From assembly GCA_050174775.1 (NCBI GenBank), contig JBFXJP010000007.1, positions 124,001-188,000 on the forward strand: DNA of 64,000 nt, given 5' to 3'. The notes beneath the pieces are model-generated. The model searched no databases. It saw nothing but the letters and a program-made list of their open reading frames with translations, and was not told the origin of the DNA. This DNA comes from CAYPGJ01 sp050174775. GTDB lineage: Bacteria; Planctomycetota; Phycisphaerae; Phycisphaerales; UBA1924. The position numbers were made by a program, and so were the translations under genes. Below are positions 35,606-44,989 of the stretch, in pieces; the first letter of the stretch is position 1, and every line of letters starts with the position of its first letter.

Positions 35606-36710
35606 GGAGTTCATCGCAGGCGTCGATGACGTCGTCGAGTGTGATGTTCTCGATGCGGCAGCGGTCGGGATGGTCGTTGGCGACTTCCTCCTCGGGGAGG
35701 GTGGGGTCGGCGAGGAGGATGCGTTCGGCGCCGCCTTTGGGGAGCCAGGGGGTGAGGGTGGTCCAGCGGTGGTCGGTGGGTCCGAAGAGGGTGAGGACGG
35801 GGGTGGAGAAGGCCGCGGCGATGTGGCGGGGGCCGGTGTCGTTGGTGACGAGGAGTGCGGCGCGGCGGAGGAGTTCTTTGAGTGAGGCGAGGGAGCCGCC
35901 GAGGTTGGGGAGGGCGACGGCGCGGTCGGCGATGTCGGGGTGTGCGGAGCGGATGTGCGCGATGACTTCGTCGGTGAGTTTGGATTCGGCGGGCGAGCCG
36001 TTGATGAGGACGCGGAGCGCGCGGCGGCGGATGAGGTGTGCGGCGAGGTGTGCGAAGCGGTCGGCGGGCCAGCGTTTGGCGGGGTTGTTGCCGCCCGGGT
36101 TGAGGACGCAGAAGGGCTCGTTGTCGGAGAGGCCCGCGCGGTGGAGGAGTTCGGCGCCGGCTTGCGCTTGCGTGGGTGAGACGTTGAGTTCGAGGGAGCG
36201 TTCGCGTGCGCGGTCGTCCTTGAGGAAGGCGCGGACGAGGCGGGCGTAGTACTCGCAGGCGGGGACGGGGGCCCAGGCCGAGGGATCGGTGCGGGAGTTT
36301 CGGTAGGGTGAGACGTCGCGTCGGCGTTGTGGTGTGAGGTGTTCGGTGAGGAGCATGGCGCGGCCGTCGCGGTCGTAGCCGAGGCGGCGCGGGATGGCGG
36401 CGAGACGGATGGAGAGCGCGGTGGAGAAGGAGTTGGTGAGGAGGAGAGCGGAGGCGTAGCGTCGCGTGCGGACGCGTTGGGCCGCGACCTTGGGGGCCAT
36501 GATGCCGGAGGGTGGGGCGTGGTGGAGTTCGTCGAAGAGGTTGGAGCCTTCGAGGATGTGGTCGACGCCGGGGCGCGCGAGGGCGCCGAGAAAGACGCCG
36601 GGGAGACGATCGCGGAGGAGACGGAGCGCGGGGGTGGCCATGACGGTGTCGCCGACCCATGTCGGGAGGACGACGAGGACGCGTGTTGGTTCGGGTTGGG
36701 GTGTGTTCAT
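35577..36710 (-). CDS. waaF: Glycosyltransferase family 9, ADP-heptose:LPS heptosyltransferase
   Basis: This 377-residue GT-B enzyme resembles WaaF. The N terminus VLVVLPTWVGDTVMATPALRLL is the family signature. FCVLNPGGNNPAKRWPADRF is the donor-binding strand-loop, and LLVTNDTGPRHIAAAFSTPVLTLFGPTDHRWT is the conserved C-terminal region with the ADP-heptose contacts. It would add heptose to the LPS inner core at the cytoplasmic face of the inner membrane. Its start overlaps the stop of the upstream GmhB-like gene by four bases, so they are coupled. WaaC and WaaF cannot be separated by eye; WaaF is the better guess from the length and N terminus. Confidence 0.85.
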   Translation of the reverse strand: MNTPQPEPTRVLVVLPTWVGDTVMATPALRLLRDRLPGVFLGALARPGVDHILEGSNLFDELHHAPPSGIMAPKVAAQRVRTRRYASALLLTNSFSTALSIRLAAIPRRLGYDRDGRAMLLTEHLTPQRRRDVSPYRNSRTDPSAWAPVPACEYYARLVRAFLKDDRARERSLELNVSPTQAQAGAELLHRAGLSDNEPFCVLNPGGNNPAKRWPADRFAHLAAHLIRRRALRVLINGSPAESKLTDEVIAHIRSAHPDIADRAVALPNLGGSLASLKELLRRAALLVTNDTGPRHIAAAFSTPVLTLFGPTDHRWTTLTPWLPKGGAERILLADPTLPEEEVANDHPDRCRIENITLDDVIDACDELLTPKRAPAD

Positions 36711-37279
36711 GACGCGCGCGTGGGGGCGTCGAGGATATGGCGCGCGGCGGCGAGGATGTCGGAGGCGTGGAAGTCGGGCGCGGGGTCGCAGGAGGTATTG
36801 GCGGGCGCGATGAGGATGGTTCGGCAGCCGGCGGATTTTCCGGCGGCGACGTCGCGGGGTTGATCGCCGAGGGCCCAGGAGGAGTGGAGGTCGAGGGAGT
36901 GGGCGCGGGCGAGGTCGAGGAGCATGCCGGGTGCGGGCTTGCGCCAGGGGTGTTCTCGCGTGTATTCGGGGAGTTTTCCGTTGGGGTGGAAGGGGCAGTG
37001 CCGGAAGTCGTCGATGGGCGGGGCGCCGTGCTCTCGGAGGAGCTGGTTGAGGCGGGCGTTGACGGCGTGGACTGCGGAGTCGGGGTAGGCGGCTCGCGCG
37101 ACGCCGCCCTGGTTGGTGAAGACGGCGAGGAAGTAGCCTGCGCGGGCGAGCGTTCTTATCGCTTCGGCAACATTGGGGAGGAGGGCGACGTCGTCGGGCT
37201 GGCCGAGGTCGCCGGTGGGCGCGCCGCTTGCGCGGTGGATGAGGGTGTCGTCGCGATCGAGGAAGACGGCGCGGCGCAT
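36707..37279 (-). CDS. gmhB: D-glycero-D-manno-heptose 1,7-bisphosphate 7-phosphatase-like HAD enzyme
   Basis: The 190-residue HAD phosphatase has motif I FLDRDDTLIHR (usually DRDGT/V), motif II VFTNQGG, and motif III with KPAPGMLLDLA. Motif IV is ALGDQPRDVAAGKSAGC. HCPFHPNG lies where GmhB binds structural zinc. GmhB removes the 7-phosphate of heptose bisphosphate on the way to ADP-heptose, the donor for the neighbouring heptosyltransferase. The four-base overlap with that gene supports the pathway assignment. A histidinol-phosphatase-type relative is the alternative. Confidence 0.85.
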   Translation of the reverse strand: MRRAVFLDRDDTLIHRASGAPTGDLGQPDDVALLPNVAEAIRTLARAGYFLAVFTNQGGVARAAYPDSAVHAVNARLNQLLREHGAPPIDDFRHCPFHPNGKLPEYTREHPWRKPAPGMLLDLARAHSLDLHSSWALGDQPRDVAAGKSAGCRTILIAPANTSCDPAPDFHASDILAAARHILDAPTRAS

Positions 37280-37291
37280 GGGTGGGGGCGA

Positions 37292-40060
37292 TTATGGCGA
37301 TTGGGTGGGCGCGGTGGGTGGTGACCAGAGCGCGACGAGGTCATCGCGTCCGGCGCGCTCTGCGACGCGGAGCGCGGCTTGTTTGGCGGCGGCGAGTTGT
37401 GCGGGGGTGACGCCTTCGCGGGCTTCCCAGGTGGAGAGCGCGCGGCGGATGGCGTCGACGGCTTCGTCGGGCTGGTTGTTGCAGGCGAGGGCGTAGGCGT
37501 AGACCTGGAGCGTGATGAGTGTGTCGGGGTGGTCTGGGCCGAGGATGCGGGCGCGGGCGTCGAAGGCTTGTTGTGCAAGGTCGAGGGCTTCGGCTTCGCG
37601 GCCGGTGCGGAGGAGGGGATCGACGAGGTTGTGAGTGCAGCGGAGGGTTTGGGGGTGCTCCGGGCCGAGCGTGCGGATGAAGGCTTCGAGGCAGTATCGG
37701 AGTTCGTTGATGGCTTCGTCGTCGGCGGAATGTTTGAGGAGAGTGGCGGCGAGGCTCATGCGGGTGCGGAGTGTCTCGAAGTGGTCTGGGCCGAGGGATG
37801 CGGTGCGGATGTAGAGGGCTTCGCGGAAGAGCGTGGCGGCTTCGTCGAAGCGTTGCTGGAAGTAGGCGAGTACGGCGAGGTTGTTGACGGCGGAGGCGAC
37901 GGAGGGGTGATCGTGGGGGAGGAGTGCGCGTCGGAGGGAGAGGGATTCCTCGAAGAGTGTGCGTGCGGCGTCGTAGTCGTTCTTGTCCTGGAGGAGCGAG
38001 GCGAGGTTGTTGAGGGAGATGGCGAGGGAGAGATCGCCCTTGGGGTAGACCTTGCGGTCGATGTCGAGGGCTTCGCGGTAGAGGGGCTCGGCGTCGACGA
38101 AGCGGCCGCGATCGTGGAGGAGGGATGCGAGGCTGCTGAGTGAGCGTGCGAGTTCGGGGTGATCGGGGGGGAGGTGTGCGCGGCGCATGTCGACGGCGGC
38201 GCGGAGGAGGGGTTCGGCGTCGGCGTAGTTGCCGCGGGTGTTGAGGATGCGGGCGAGGGCGTCGCTGGAGGCGGCGAGGTTGAGGGCGCCGTCGGGCTGG
38301 AGGGCGGCGCGGATGTCGTATGCGTTGCGTTGCGCGGCTTCGGCTTCGTCGAGTCGGCCGGCGCGTTGGAGGGCGTTGCCGAGGCGGTGGAGGGCTGCGG
38401 CAACGGGCTCGGAGCGCGGGCCGTGGGCGGCGCGGCGGGCGTCGAGGACCTGGTTGTAGAGAGCGATGGATTCGTCGTAGCGGGCTTGTTCTTCGCGGAG
38501 GAAGGCGAGTTCGGCGAGGGCGTCGATGGTTTCGGGGTCGGAGGGGTGGAGGTGTGTGCGGCGGAGGTCGAGGGCGCGGGTGATGTGGCGTTCGGCCTGG
38601 TCGTGGTTGGAGAGGGTGCGGTAGGTGACGCCGATGGCGAGGCGGATGGAGGCTTCGACGAGTGGTTGGGCGGCGAAGTCGCGGTCGATGCGTGTGGAGG
38701 CGTCGTCGAGGACCTGTGAGACGGTGACTTCGGCGCCGCGTGCACGCGAGGGGCGGACGGAGGAGAGCATGTCCTGGAGGAAGTTGGTGACGGCGTCGGC
38801 CTGGGCGGCGCGGGTGGTGGCGAGGTCGCGTGCGGCGCGGACTCGGAGGAGGCTGAGGGAGAGGGTGGCGGTGGCGAGGAGGAGTGCGGCGATGACGGTG
38901 GTGGTGGCGATGAAGCCCACGCGGTGTCGGCGGATGAATTTGGCGGCGCGGTATGCGCGGGAGGGAGGGCGCGCGTGGATGGGCTCGTGACGGAGGAAGC
39001 GGCGGAGGTCGGCGGCGAGGTCGGCGGGAGTGGGGTAGCGGCGCGCGGGGTCTTTTTCGAGGGCGCGTTGGAGGATGGTTTCGAGGTCGCCACGGAGGGC
39101 GTGTGAGGCGAGGCCGGCGCGGGTGGGCTCGTCGTGTCGGACGGCGTGGGCGGCGTCGGGGATGGAGAGGCCTCGGACGTCGATGGGGGGACGGCCCACG
39201 AGGAGTTCGTAGAGGATGACGGCGAGGGCGTAGACGTCGGCGCGGGCGTCGACGTGTGTGGGGTCGGCGTCGAGTTGTTCGGGGCTCATGTAGGCGAGCG
39301 TGCCGAGGAGTTGGCCGGCGTCGGTTTGGAGAGTGGCGGCGATGTCGGGGTTGGCGAGTCGGGCGACGCCGAAGTCGAGGACTTTGGGGAGCGGTTCGTC
39401 GTGGGGGGAGGAGGGGTGGACGATGAGGATGTTGGCGGGCTTGAGGTCTCGGTGGATGACGCCTCGGGAGTGTGCGTGCTGGACGGCGTCGCAGACGCGG
39501 GCGAGGAGGGATACGCGTTGGGGGATGGTGAGGTGGTGCTGGTGGGCGTAGGCGTCGATGGGGAGGCCTTGGACGATCTCCATGGCGAAGAAGGGAGTTG
39601 GGCCGTGGGGAGAGTCGAAGGCGCCGGCTTCGTAGATGGCGGCGATGGAGGGGTGTGAGAGGAGGGCGAGGGCTTGTGCTTCGCGTTGGAAGCGGGAGAG
39701 CAGTTCGCGGGAGAGGAAGGGTGAGCGGATGACTTTGAGGGCGACGCGGCGGCGGGGGTTGTCTTGTTCGGCTTCGTAGACGGCGCCCATTCCGCCTTGG
39801 CCGAGGAGTGAGAGGATGCGGAAGTGGGCGAGGCGGGAGGGGAGTGGAGTGGTGGTGGTGGTGGTGGAGAGGCGCGCGAGGGCGGGGGTTTCGAGGAAGG
39901 TGTGGTTGGAGGATTCGGCGCGGAGGAGGGATTCGACGGCGGCGCGGAGGGCGGGGTTGTTGGCGCAGCGTTGGTCGAGGAGGGAGGAGCGCTGGTCGGG
40001 TGGGAGGTCGATGAGTTCGTGGAAGAGGGCTTCGACGCGCGCGAGGTGGTCGGAGGTCAT
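37292..40060 (-). CDS. Membrane Ser/Thr protein kinase with TPR ectodomain
   Basis: A 922-residue protein. The kinase domain (about 80-345) has the glycine loop LGQGGMGAVYEAE, lysine in VALKVIR, catalytic HRDLKPANIL (203-212), DFGVARL (229-235) and GTLAYMSPEQL. One membrane helix follows at about 382-405 (VGFIATTTVIAALLLATATLSL). The exported or distal half is a run of tetratricopeptide repeats (about 470-900), many of the form A..L...AL.....LGPDHP, the Kinesin-light-chain type. The N-terminal 60 residues are helical. The start is the ATG overlapping the sigma-factor stop (ATGA), so both are made together. The kinase would sense through its TPRs and may control the sigma factor; this is inferred from the coupling. 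Confidence 0.93.
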   Translation of the reverse strand: MTSDHLARVEALFHELIDLPPDQRSSLLDQRCANNPALRAAVESLLRAESSNHTFLETPALARLSTTTTTTPLPSRLAHFRILSLLGQGGMGAVYEAEQDNPRRRVALKVIRSPFLSRELLSRFQREAQALALLSHPSIAAIYEAGAFDSPHGPTPFFAMEIVQGLPIDAYAHQHHLTIPQRVSLLARVCDAVQHAHSRGVIHRDLKPANILIVHPSSPHDEPLPKVLDFGVARLANPDIAATLQTDAGQLLGTLAYMSPEQLDADPTHVDARADVYALAVILYELLVGRPPIDVRGLSIPDAAHAVRHDEPTRAGLASHALRGDLETILQRALEKDPARRYPTPADLAADLRRFLRHEPIHARPPSRAYRAAKFIRRHRVGFIATTTVIAALLLATATLSLSLLRVRAARDLATTRAAQADAVTNFLQDMLSSVRPSRARGAEVTVSQVLDDASTRIDRDFAAQPLVEASIRLAIGVTYRTLSNHDQAERHITRALDLRRTHLHPSDPETIDALAELAFLREEQARYDESIALYNQVLDARRAAHGPRSEPVAAALHRLGNALQRAGRLDEAEAAQRNAYDIRAALQPDGALNLAASSDALARILNTRGNYADAEPLLRAAVDMRRAHLPPDHPELARSLSSLASLLHDRGRFVDAEPLYREALDIDRKVYPKGDLSLAISLNNLASLLQDKNDYDAARTLFEESLSLRRALLPHDHPSVASAVNNLAVLAYFQQRFDEAATLFREALYIRTASLGPDHFETLRTRMSLAATLLKHSADDEAINELRYCLEAFIRTLGPEHPQTLRCTHNLVDPLLRTGREAEALDLAQQAFDARARILGPDHPDTLITLQVYAYALACNNQPDEAVDAIRRALSTWEAREGVTPAQLAAAKQAALRVAERAGRDDLVALWSPPTAPTQSP

Positions 40061-40650
40061 GGGGAGGGCTCCGTTGCGTCGCCGGTCATTGCGGCGCGGA
40101 GCCAGGCCTTGATGAAGCGCCATTCGCGTTCGATGGTGCGTTCGGAGAGGTTGAGGAGGTCGGCGGTTTCGGATTGGGTGAGGCCTGCGAAGTAGCGGAG
40201 CATGACGATCTCGGCTTTGCGCGGGTCGAGGGCTTCGAGTCGTCGGAGGGCTTCGTGGAGGGCGAGGAGGTCTTCGACGGGTTCCTCGAAGGCGGGCTCG
40301 GCGTGGGAGAGGTCGGTGCGCGCGCGGTCGCCGCCGCGCTTGAGGGAGCGTTTGCGTCGGGTTTGTTCGACGAGGATGTCGCGCATGGCCTGGGCCGCGG
40401 CGCCGAAGAAATGGCGGCGGCCTTGCCAGTGGGGGTCGGTGTTGTCGGAGGTGAGTCGGAGGTATGCCTCGTGGACGAGGGCTGTGGGTTGGAGTGTGTT
40501 GCCGGGAGGTGTGCGGGCGAGTCGTGCTGCTGCGAGACGGCGGAGTTCGTCGTAGACGAGTGGGAGGAGTTGCGCGGAGGCGTGCTGGTCTCCGGCTGCT
40601 GCTGATTGCAGGAGGAGGGTGAGTTTCGGGTTTGGGGGTTCGGGGGACAT
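40057..40650 (-). CDS. ECF-family RNA polymerase sigma factor
   Basis: This 197-residue protein has region 2 (LVYDELRRLAAARLAR through ALVHEAYLRL and RRHFFGAAAQAMRDILVEQTRRK) and region 4 (ALRRLEALDPRKAEIVMLRYFAGLTQSETADLLNLSERTIEREWRFIKAWL split over the HTH). The FFGAAAQAMR..ILV block marks the planctomycete/acidobacterial group of ECF factors associated with Ser/Thr kinases. No anti-sigma factor is adjacent; the downstream overlapping gene is a membrane kinase instead. I chose the ATG at 40650; another ATG lies seven codons upstream (40671). Neither has a good Shine-Dalgarno site. Confidence 0.92.
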   Translation of the reverse strand: MSPEPPNPKLTLLLQSAAAGDQHASAQLLPLVYDELRRLAAARLARTPPGNTLQPTALVHEAYLRLTSDNTDPHWQGRRHFFGAAAQAMRDILVEQTRRKRSLKRGGDRARTDLSHAEPAFEEPVEDLLALHEALRRLEALDPRKAEIVMLRYFAGLTQSETADLLNLSERTIEREWRFIKAWLRAAMTGDATEPSP

Positions 40651-40785
40651 GCGACGGAAAAAAACCGTCATGGGCGTGTCGGGTGTCGGGGGTGAAATTC
40701 GGATGACTCTCCGACGGCGGACCCGACGAGGCCGGCTCCAGTGTATGGGGCGGCGGGTGGCGGGCGGAAGACTCGGAGAGCGGAC

Positions 40786-42087
40786 ATGAGCGCGTTTGGG
40801 AAGGCGATGAGCGTTATGGCGGCGGGGTTGGTGGTGTGTGGCGCGGCGCGGGGTGGGGATTGCCTGGAGTGGCAGGCGGGCGTGGGGACGGGTCCTCCGG
40901 GGTGTTCGTACGCGGGGATGGCGTATGACGCGGCGCGGCTGCGCACGGTGTGGGTGGGCGGGTTCGGGCAGAACCCGTTGTTCCAGGTGTGGGAATGGAA
41001 CGGGGTGACGTGGTCGGACAAGACGGCTGGGGCGCCGGTGGAGTTCGGTCGCGTGCCGGGGTTCGTGTACGACACGGCGCGCGGGGTGTGCGTGCTCTTT
41101 GGGTGGAGCGGGGCGACGCGGGAGTATGACGGGACGACGTGGGTGGACCGGAACATTGCGGGTCCGTCGGCGCGGATGCAGACGTACATGGCGTACGACT
41201 CCGTGCGTGGGCAGACGGTGCTGTTCGGTGGCGGCGCCGGCGCCGCGCCGCTGGGGGACACGTGGACGTATGACGGGACGTCGTGGACGCAACACTTTCC
41301 GTCCAATTCGCCGTCGGCACGGACGGCGGGATCGATGGCGTTTGATTCGGCGCGCGGCGTCGTGGTGCTGCACGGGGGGTTCATCGGGTCGACGCAGTCG
41401 ACGACGAATGAGACGTGGGAGTGGGACGGGACGACGTGGACGCTGGTGTCGGTGGAGGGGCCGAGTCGCTTCGGGCATCGGACGGTGTACGACGCGCAGG
41501 CGGGGCTGACGATGATCATCGAGGGGACGAACGGCACGGCGCAGCCGTCGGATGGGGAGGTGTGGGGGTGGGACGGGGTGAACTGGCGGTATGTCGGGGT
41601 GAGCGACTATCCGGGGTACGGGCCGATGATGAACAGCGCCGCGGCGTACGACTCTCTTAAGGGCGAGGTGTTGCTGCGGCAGCCGTTGCAGCCGTCGCCG
41701 ACGACGTCGCTGACGTATGTGATCGAGTCGGGCATTCCGGGGGTGCAGGCGCAGCCGCAGAGCGTGACGGTGGAGGAGGGGTGCATGGCGGCGCTGGGGG
41801 TGACGGCGTCGAGCACGAAGCCGCTGTCGTACCAGTGGAGGAAGAACGGGATTGCGATCCCGGACGCGACGAGGGCGACGCTGATCTCGCAGGGCGCGAC
41901 GCTCGAGGAGTCGGGGATGTACGACTGCGTGCTGACGAGCGCGTGCGGGTCGGTGACGACGCAGCCGGCGTTTCTGACGGTGCGTCCCAGGTGTGTGGGC
42001 GACTCGAACCGTGACGGTCAGCGGAACTTCCAGGACTTGAATGAGGTGCTGTCGGGGTTCGGTCAGGCGTGCCCCGTGGCCCGGTGA
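40786..42087 (+). CDS. Secreted Kelch-like/Ig-domain protein with a dockerin-like C terminus
   Basis: A 433-residue exported protein. The signal peptide (MSVMAAGLVVCGAARGGD) is followed by repeated blades of about 50 residues with the pattern AYDxxRGxxVLFGG...TWxxDGTxWT, a Kelch/galactose-oxidase-like propeller. An Ig-like domain follows (QPQSVTVEEGC to PLSYQWRKNG to MYDCVLTSACG). The last 27 residues (CVGDSNRDGQRNFQDLNEVL) are a single dockerin-type EF-hand flanked by cysteines, the kind described in Phycisphaerae. The ATG at 40786 with GGAGAG upstream is preferred over the GTG at 40741. A hairpin terminator follows. Its role is probably surface display or carbohydrate/matrix binding. Confidence 0.82.
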   Translation: MSAFGKAMSVMAAGLVVCGAARGGDCLEWQAGVGTGPPGCSYAGMAYDAARLRTVWVGGFGQNPLFQVWEWNGVTWSDKTAGAPVEFGRVPGFVYDTARGVCVLFGWSGATREYDGTTWVDRNIAGPSARMQTYMAYDSVRGQTVLFGGGAGAAPLGDTWTYDGTSWTQHFPSNSPSARTAGSMAFDSARGVVVLHGGFIGSTQSTTNETWEWDGTTWTLVSVEGPSRFGHRTVYDAQAGLTMIIEGTNGTAQPSDGEVWGWDGVNWRYVGVSDYPGYGPMMNSAAAYDSLKGEVLLRQPLQPSPTTSLTYVIESGIPGVQAQPQSVTVEEGCMAALGVTASSTKPLSYQWRKNGIAIPDATRATLISQGATLEESGMYDCVLTSACGSVTTQPAFLTVRPRCVGDSNRDGQRNFQDLNEVLSGFGQACPVAR

Positions 42088-42114
42088 GGGAGGGAGAGAG
42101 CGGAGGATCTCGGT

Positions 42115-42141
42115 CGCCCCCTGTTTTGGGGGCGGCTTTTT
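42115..42141 (+). terminator. Intrinsic terminator of the Kelch/Ig gene
   Basis: A 7-bp stem (CGCCCCC, 42115-42121, with GGGGGCG, 42128-42134) and a TGTTTT loop, followed by GC and five T residues. It lies 27 bases after the stop codon and separates this gene from the tRNA-Thr-tuf unit. Confidence 0.85.
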
Positions 42142-42175
42142 CGGTTGTTGGAGGGGATGGGGTGGTGGATGGGAC

Positions 42176-42204
42176 TTGTTCGTCGGCTGGGGTGTGGCTA
42201 CATT
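42176..42204 (+). promoter_or_regulatory. Candidate promoter of the tRNA-Thr-tuf unit
   Basis: TTGTTC (42176-42181), 17 bases, then TACATT (42199-42204, four of six consensus). The expected start near 42211 lies about 36 bases before the tRNA. Placement between a terminator and a strongly expressed unit supports it. Confidence 0.5.
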
Positions 42205-42247
42205 TCTGCCCCTCGCCGGGTTCGAGACCCGGGCCGGCGCGGTCGCT

Positions 42248-42319
42248 GCCACCGTAGCTCAGTGGTAGAGCGCACCCTTGGTAAGGGTGAGGTCGCGGGT
42301 TCAATCCCCGCTGGTGGCT
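42248..42319 (+). tRNA. tRNA-Thr (anticodon GGT)
   Basis: A full cloverleaf: acceptor arms GCCACCG and TGGTGGC, D-arm with AGCTCAGTGGTAGAGC, anticodon stem CACCC/GGGTG around TTGGTAA, and T-arm with GGTTCAATCC. The CCA end is not encoded. It precedes tuf, as in many bacteria. Confidence 0.96.
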
Positions 42320-42621
42320 TGCTCGATCGGCCCGGCGTGGGGACACTGCGGGGCCCTGCACGCGGTGTATCGGCGGCGCGCGGAAGCGTTTGCGTCGTCG
42401 GTGGTTGGTGGGAGGGCGTAGGTGTCGGCTGCTGGGAGGCCGGCGACAGGTGGAAGCCGATCGTGTTGCTTCCATTTGGAGGATCGTTCACCGGTTCGGG
42501 CGCGTGCCCGGACGGATTACAAGCACTCGTCGGCGGAGTCGCCGGCGACTCTGGGTTTCTCAACCGGCGCGCGCGGGACGTCACCACGACCGGACGCGTT
42601 TTGGGTGGAGGTTCGCAAGAC
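42320..42621 (+). other. tRNA-Thr to tuf spacer with hairpins
   Basis: No gene is present in these 302 bases. Two inverted repeats stand out: TGGAAGC/GCTTCCA (42451-42474, 10-base loop) and a perfect 16-bp palindrome GAGTCGCC/GGCGACTC (42536-42551). They may be processing signals for the tRNA or a leader structure of tuf. A GGAGG box lies ten bases before the tuf ATG. Confidence 0.6.
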
Positions 42622-43827
<1,206 letters not shown>

Positions 43828-43845
43828 GGATTACCACCACCCCCC

Positions 43846-43880
43846 GGCGTCGCTCGCCCTCGTGGCGGGCGACGCCTTTT
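43846..43880 (+). terminator. Intrinsic terminator of tuf
   Basis: A 13-base stem with one mismatch (43846-43858 with 43864-43876) and a five-base loop, followed by TTTT. It lies 19 bases after the tuf stop and separates tuf from the rpmG-tRNA-Trp-secE-nusG unit, which therefore needs its own promoter. Confidence 0.85.
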
Positions 43881-43931
43881 CAGGATTGTGACGGATAGCA
43901 GGACCGTCTGAGGTCCGAGAGGGTCGATTCG

Positions 43932-44114
43932 ATGGCGAAGAAGAAGGCCGAGGCTCGCGAGTATGTGTGGCTCCAGTGCACGGAGTGCCAGGACCTGAAC
44001 TACCGCACCGAGGTGAACACGAAGGGCGGGATTCCCGAAAAGCTGAAGGCGGGGCTGCGGAAGTACAGCCCGCGTCTGAAGCGTCATACGCTCCATAAGA
44101 TCAAGCGGAAGTGA
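43932..44114 (+). CDS. rpmG: 50S ribosomal protein L33
   Basis: The 60-residue protein starts MAKKKAEAREYVWLQCTECQ and ends LKRHTLHKIKRK, the L33 pattern. Only one CxxC (CTEC) of the two zinc-binding pairs of the C+ form is present; the second pair is replaced (PRLKRHTLH), so this is a hybrid or zinc-free form. L33 binds near the E site of the large subunit. It is the first gene after the tuf terminator and is followed by tRNA-Trp, secE and nusG, the common bacterial order. Confidence 0.93.
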   Translation: MAKKKAEAREYVWLQCTECQDLNYRTEVNTKGGIPEKLKAGLRKYSPRLKRHTLHKIKRK

Positions 44115-44154
44115 TCCGCCGTCCGCGGGCGACGCGGGGCGGCGGGACAACCGG

Positions 44155-44227
<73 letters not shown>

Positions 44228-44291
44228 TTCACGAGAGCAGGGACCACAGAGCCTCGGCGTGTTTCGGGCGCGGGGCGGATTGGAAGCACAC

Positions 44292-44954
44292 ATGGCGCTC
44301 GGCGTCTACAAGCCCGGTCAGGGATATTGGACCCGCGTACTCACGGCGGTGGGTCTTGGCGCGCTGGCGTTGTCGGGGGCGCTCTGGTTGTACGACCAGA
44401 TGGGCGCGTTCCCGGTGCCGCAGTCGACGTGGGCGCTGCGTGTGACGACGCAGGACGGGGCGCCTGCGCAGGGCCAGGCGTTGACGCTGTTCGCGGACGC
44501 CGCGGGCACGCAGCCCATCGGGACGGCGACGATCGAGTCGGTGGACACGGCTCGTCGTGAGGTGTCGATCGGGTCGATCCAGACGACGGGGGATGCGACG
44601 CCGCTGTCGATCCAGCGTGTGGAGGCTGCTGAAGGGGCGTTCCGCGCGGGGGTGAGCGAGCGTCGGGGCAGGCCGGACTTCTCGGTGACGTACCTGCAGG
44701 CGGGCGCGGCGGCCATCGTGATCGTGCTTGCGGCGGTGTTCGTGTACTGGGTGGTGGCGCTGCGGCCGAAGGCGAACGAGTTCCTGATCTCGGTCGACAA
44801 CGAGATGCGGAAGGTGAACTGGTCGACGCGGCGCGAGATCATCGGGTCGACGTGGGTGGTGATCGCGGTGTCGTTCAGCATCGCGGCGACGCTGTTCGTC
44901 GTGGACAACCTGTTCTCGACGTTCTTCCGTTGGGTGGGCGTGCTGGACGCCTGA
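44292..44954 (+). CDS. secE: Preprotein translocase subunit SecE, extended form
   Basis: The C-terminal 60 residues are the SecE core: NEFLISVDNEMRKVNWSTRRE (amphipathic helix with the conserved KVNWS/T) followed by the membrane helix STWVVIAVSFSIAATLFVVD. Ahead of it are two further membrane helices (about 17-36 and 133-155) separated by about 100 residues of predicted periplasmic, beta-rich sequence. Bacterial SecE is usually 60-130 residues, so this 220-residue version is unusual. The gene order tRNA-Trp, secE, nusG confirms the identity. The ATG at 44292 is chosen over the in-frame GTG-type starts upstream. Confidence 0.93.
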   Translation: MALGVYKPGQGYWTRVLTAVGLGALALSGALWLYDQMGAFPVPQSTWALRVTTQDGAPAQGQALTLFADAAGTQPIGTATIESVDTARREVSIGSIQTTGDATPLSIQRVEAAEGAFRAGVSERRGRPDFSVTYLQAGAAAIVIVLAAVFVYWVVALRPKANEFLISVDNEMRKVNWSTRREIIGSTWVVIAVSFSIAATLFVVDNLFSTFFRWVGVLDA

Positions 44955-44989
44955 TCCGTCGCACGGAGAGTCTGAAAGGAATGGCAGGC

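Noticed and set aside
40651..42252. Upstream extension of the sigma-factor frame over the Kelch/Ig gene
   Set aside because: The added sequence is Arg/Pro/His-rich and has no sigma homology; the Kelch/Ig gene on the plus strand is convincing.
44981..44989. Earlier ATG for nusG
   Set aside because: The Shine-Dalgarno box directly abuts it; the ATG at 44990 has correct spacing.
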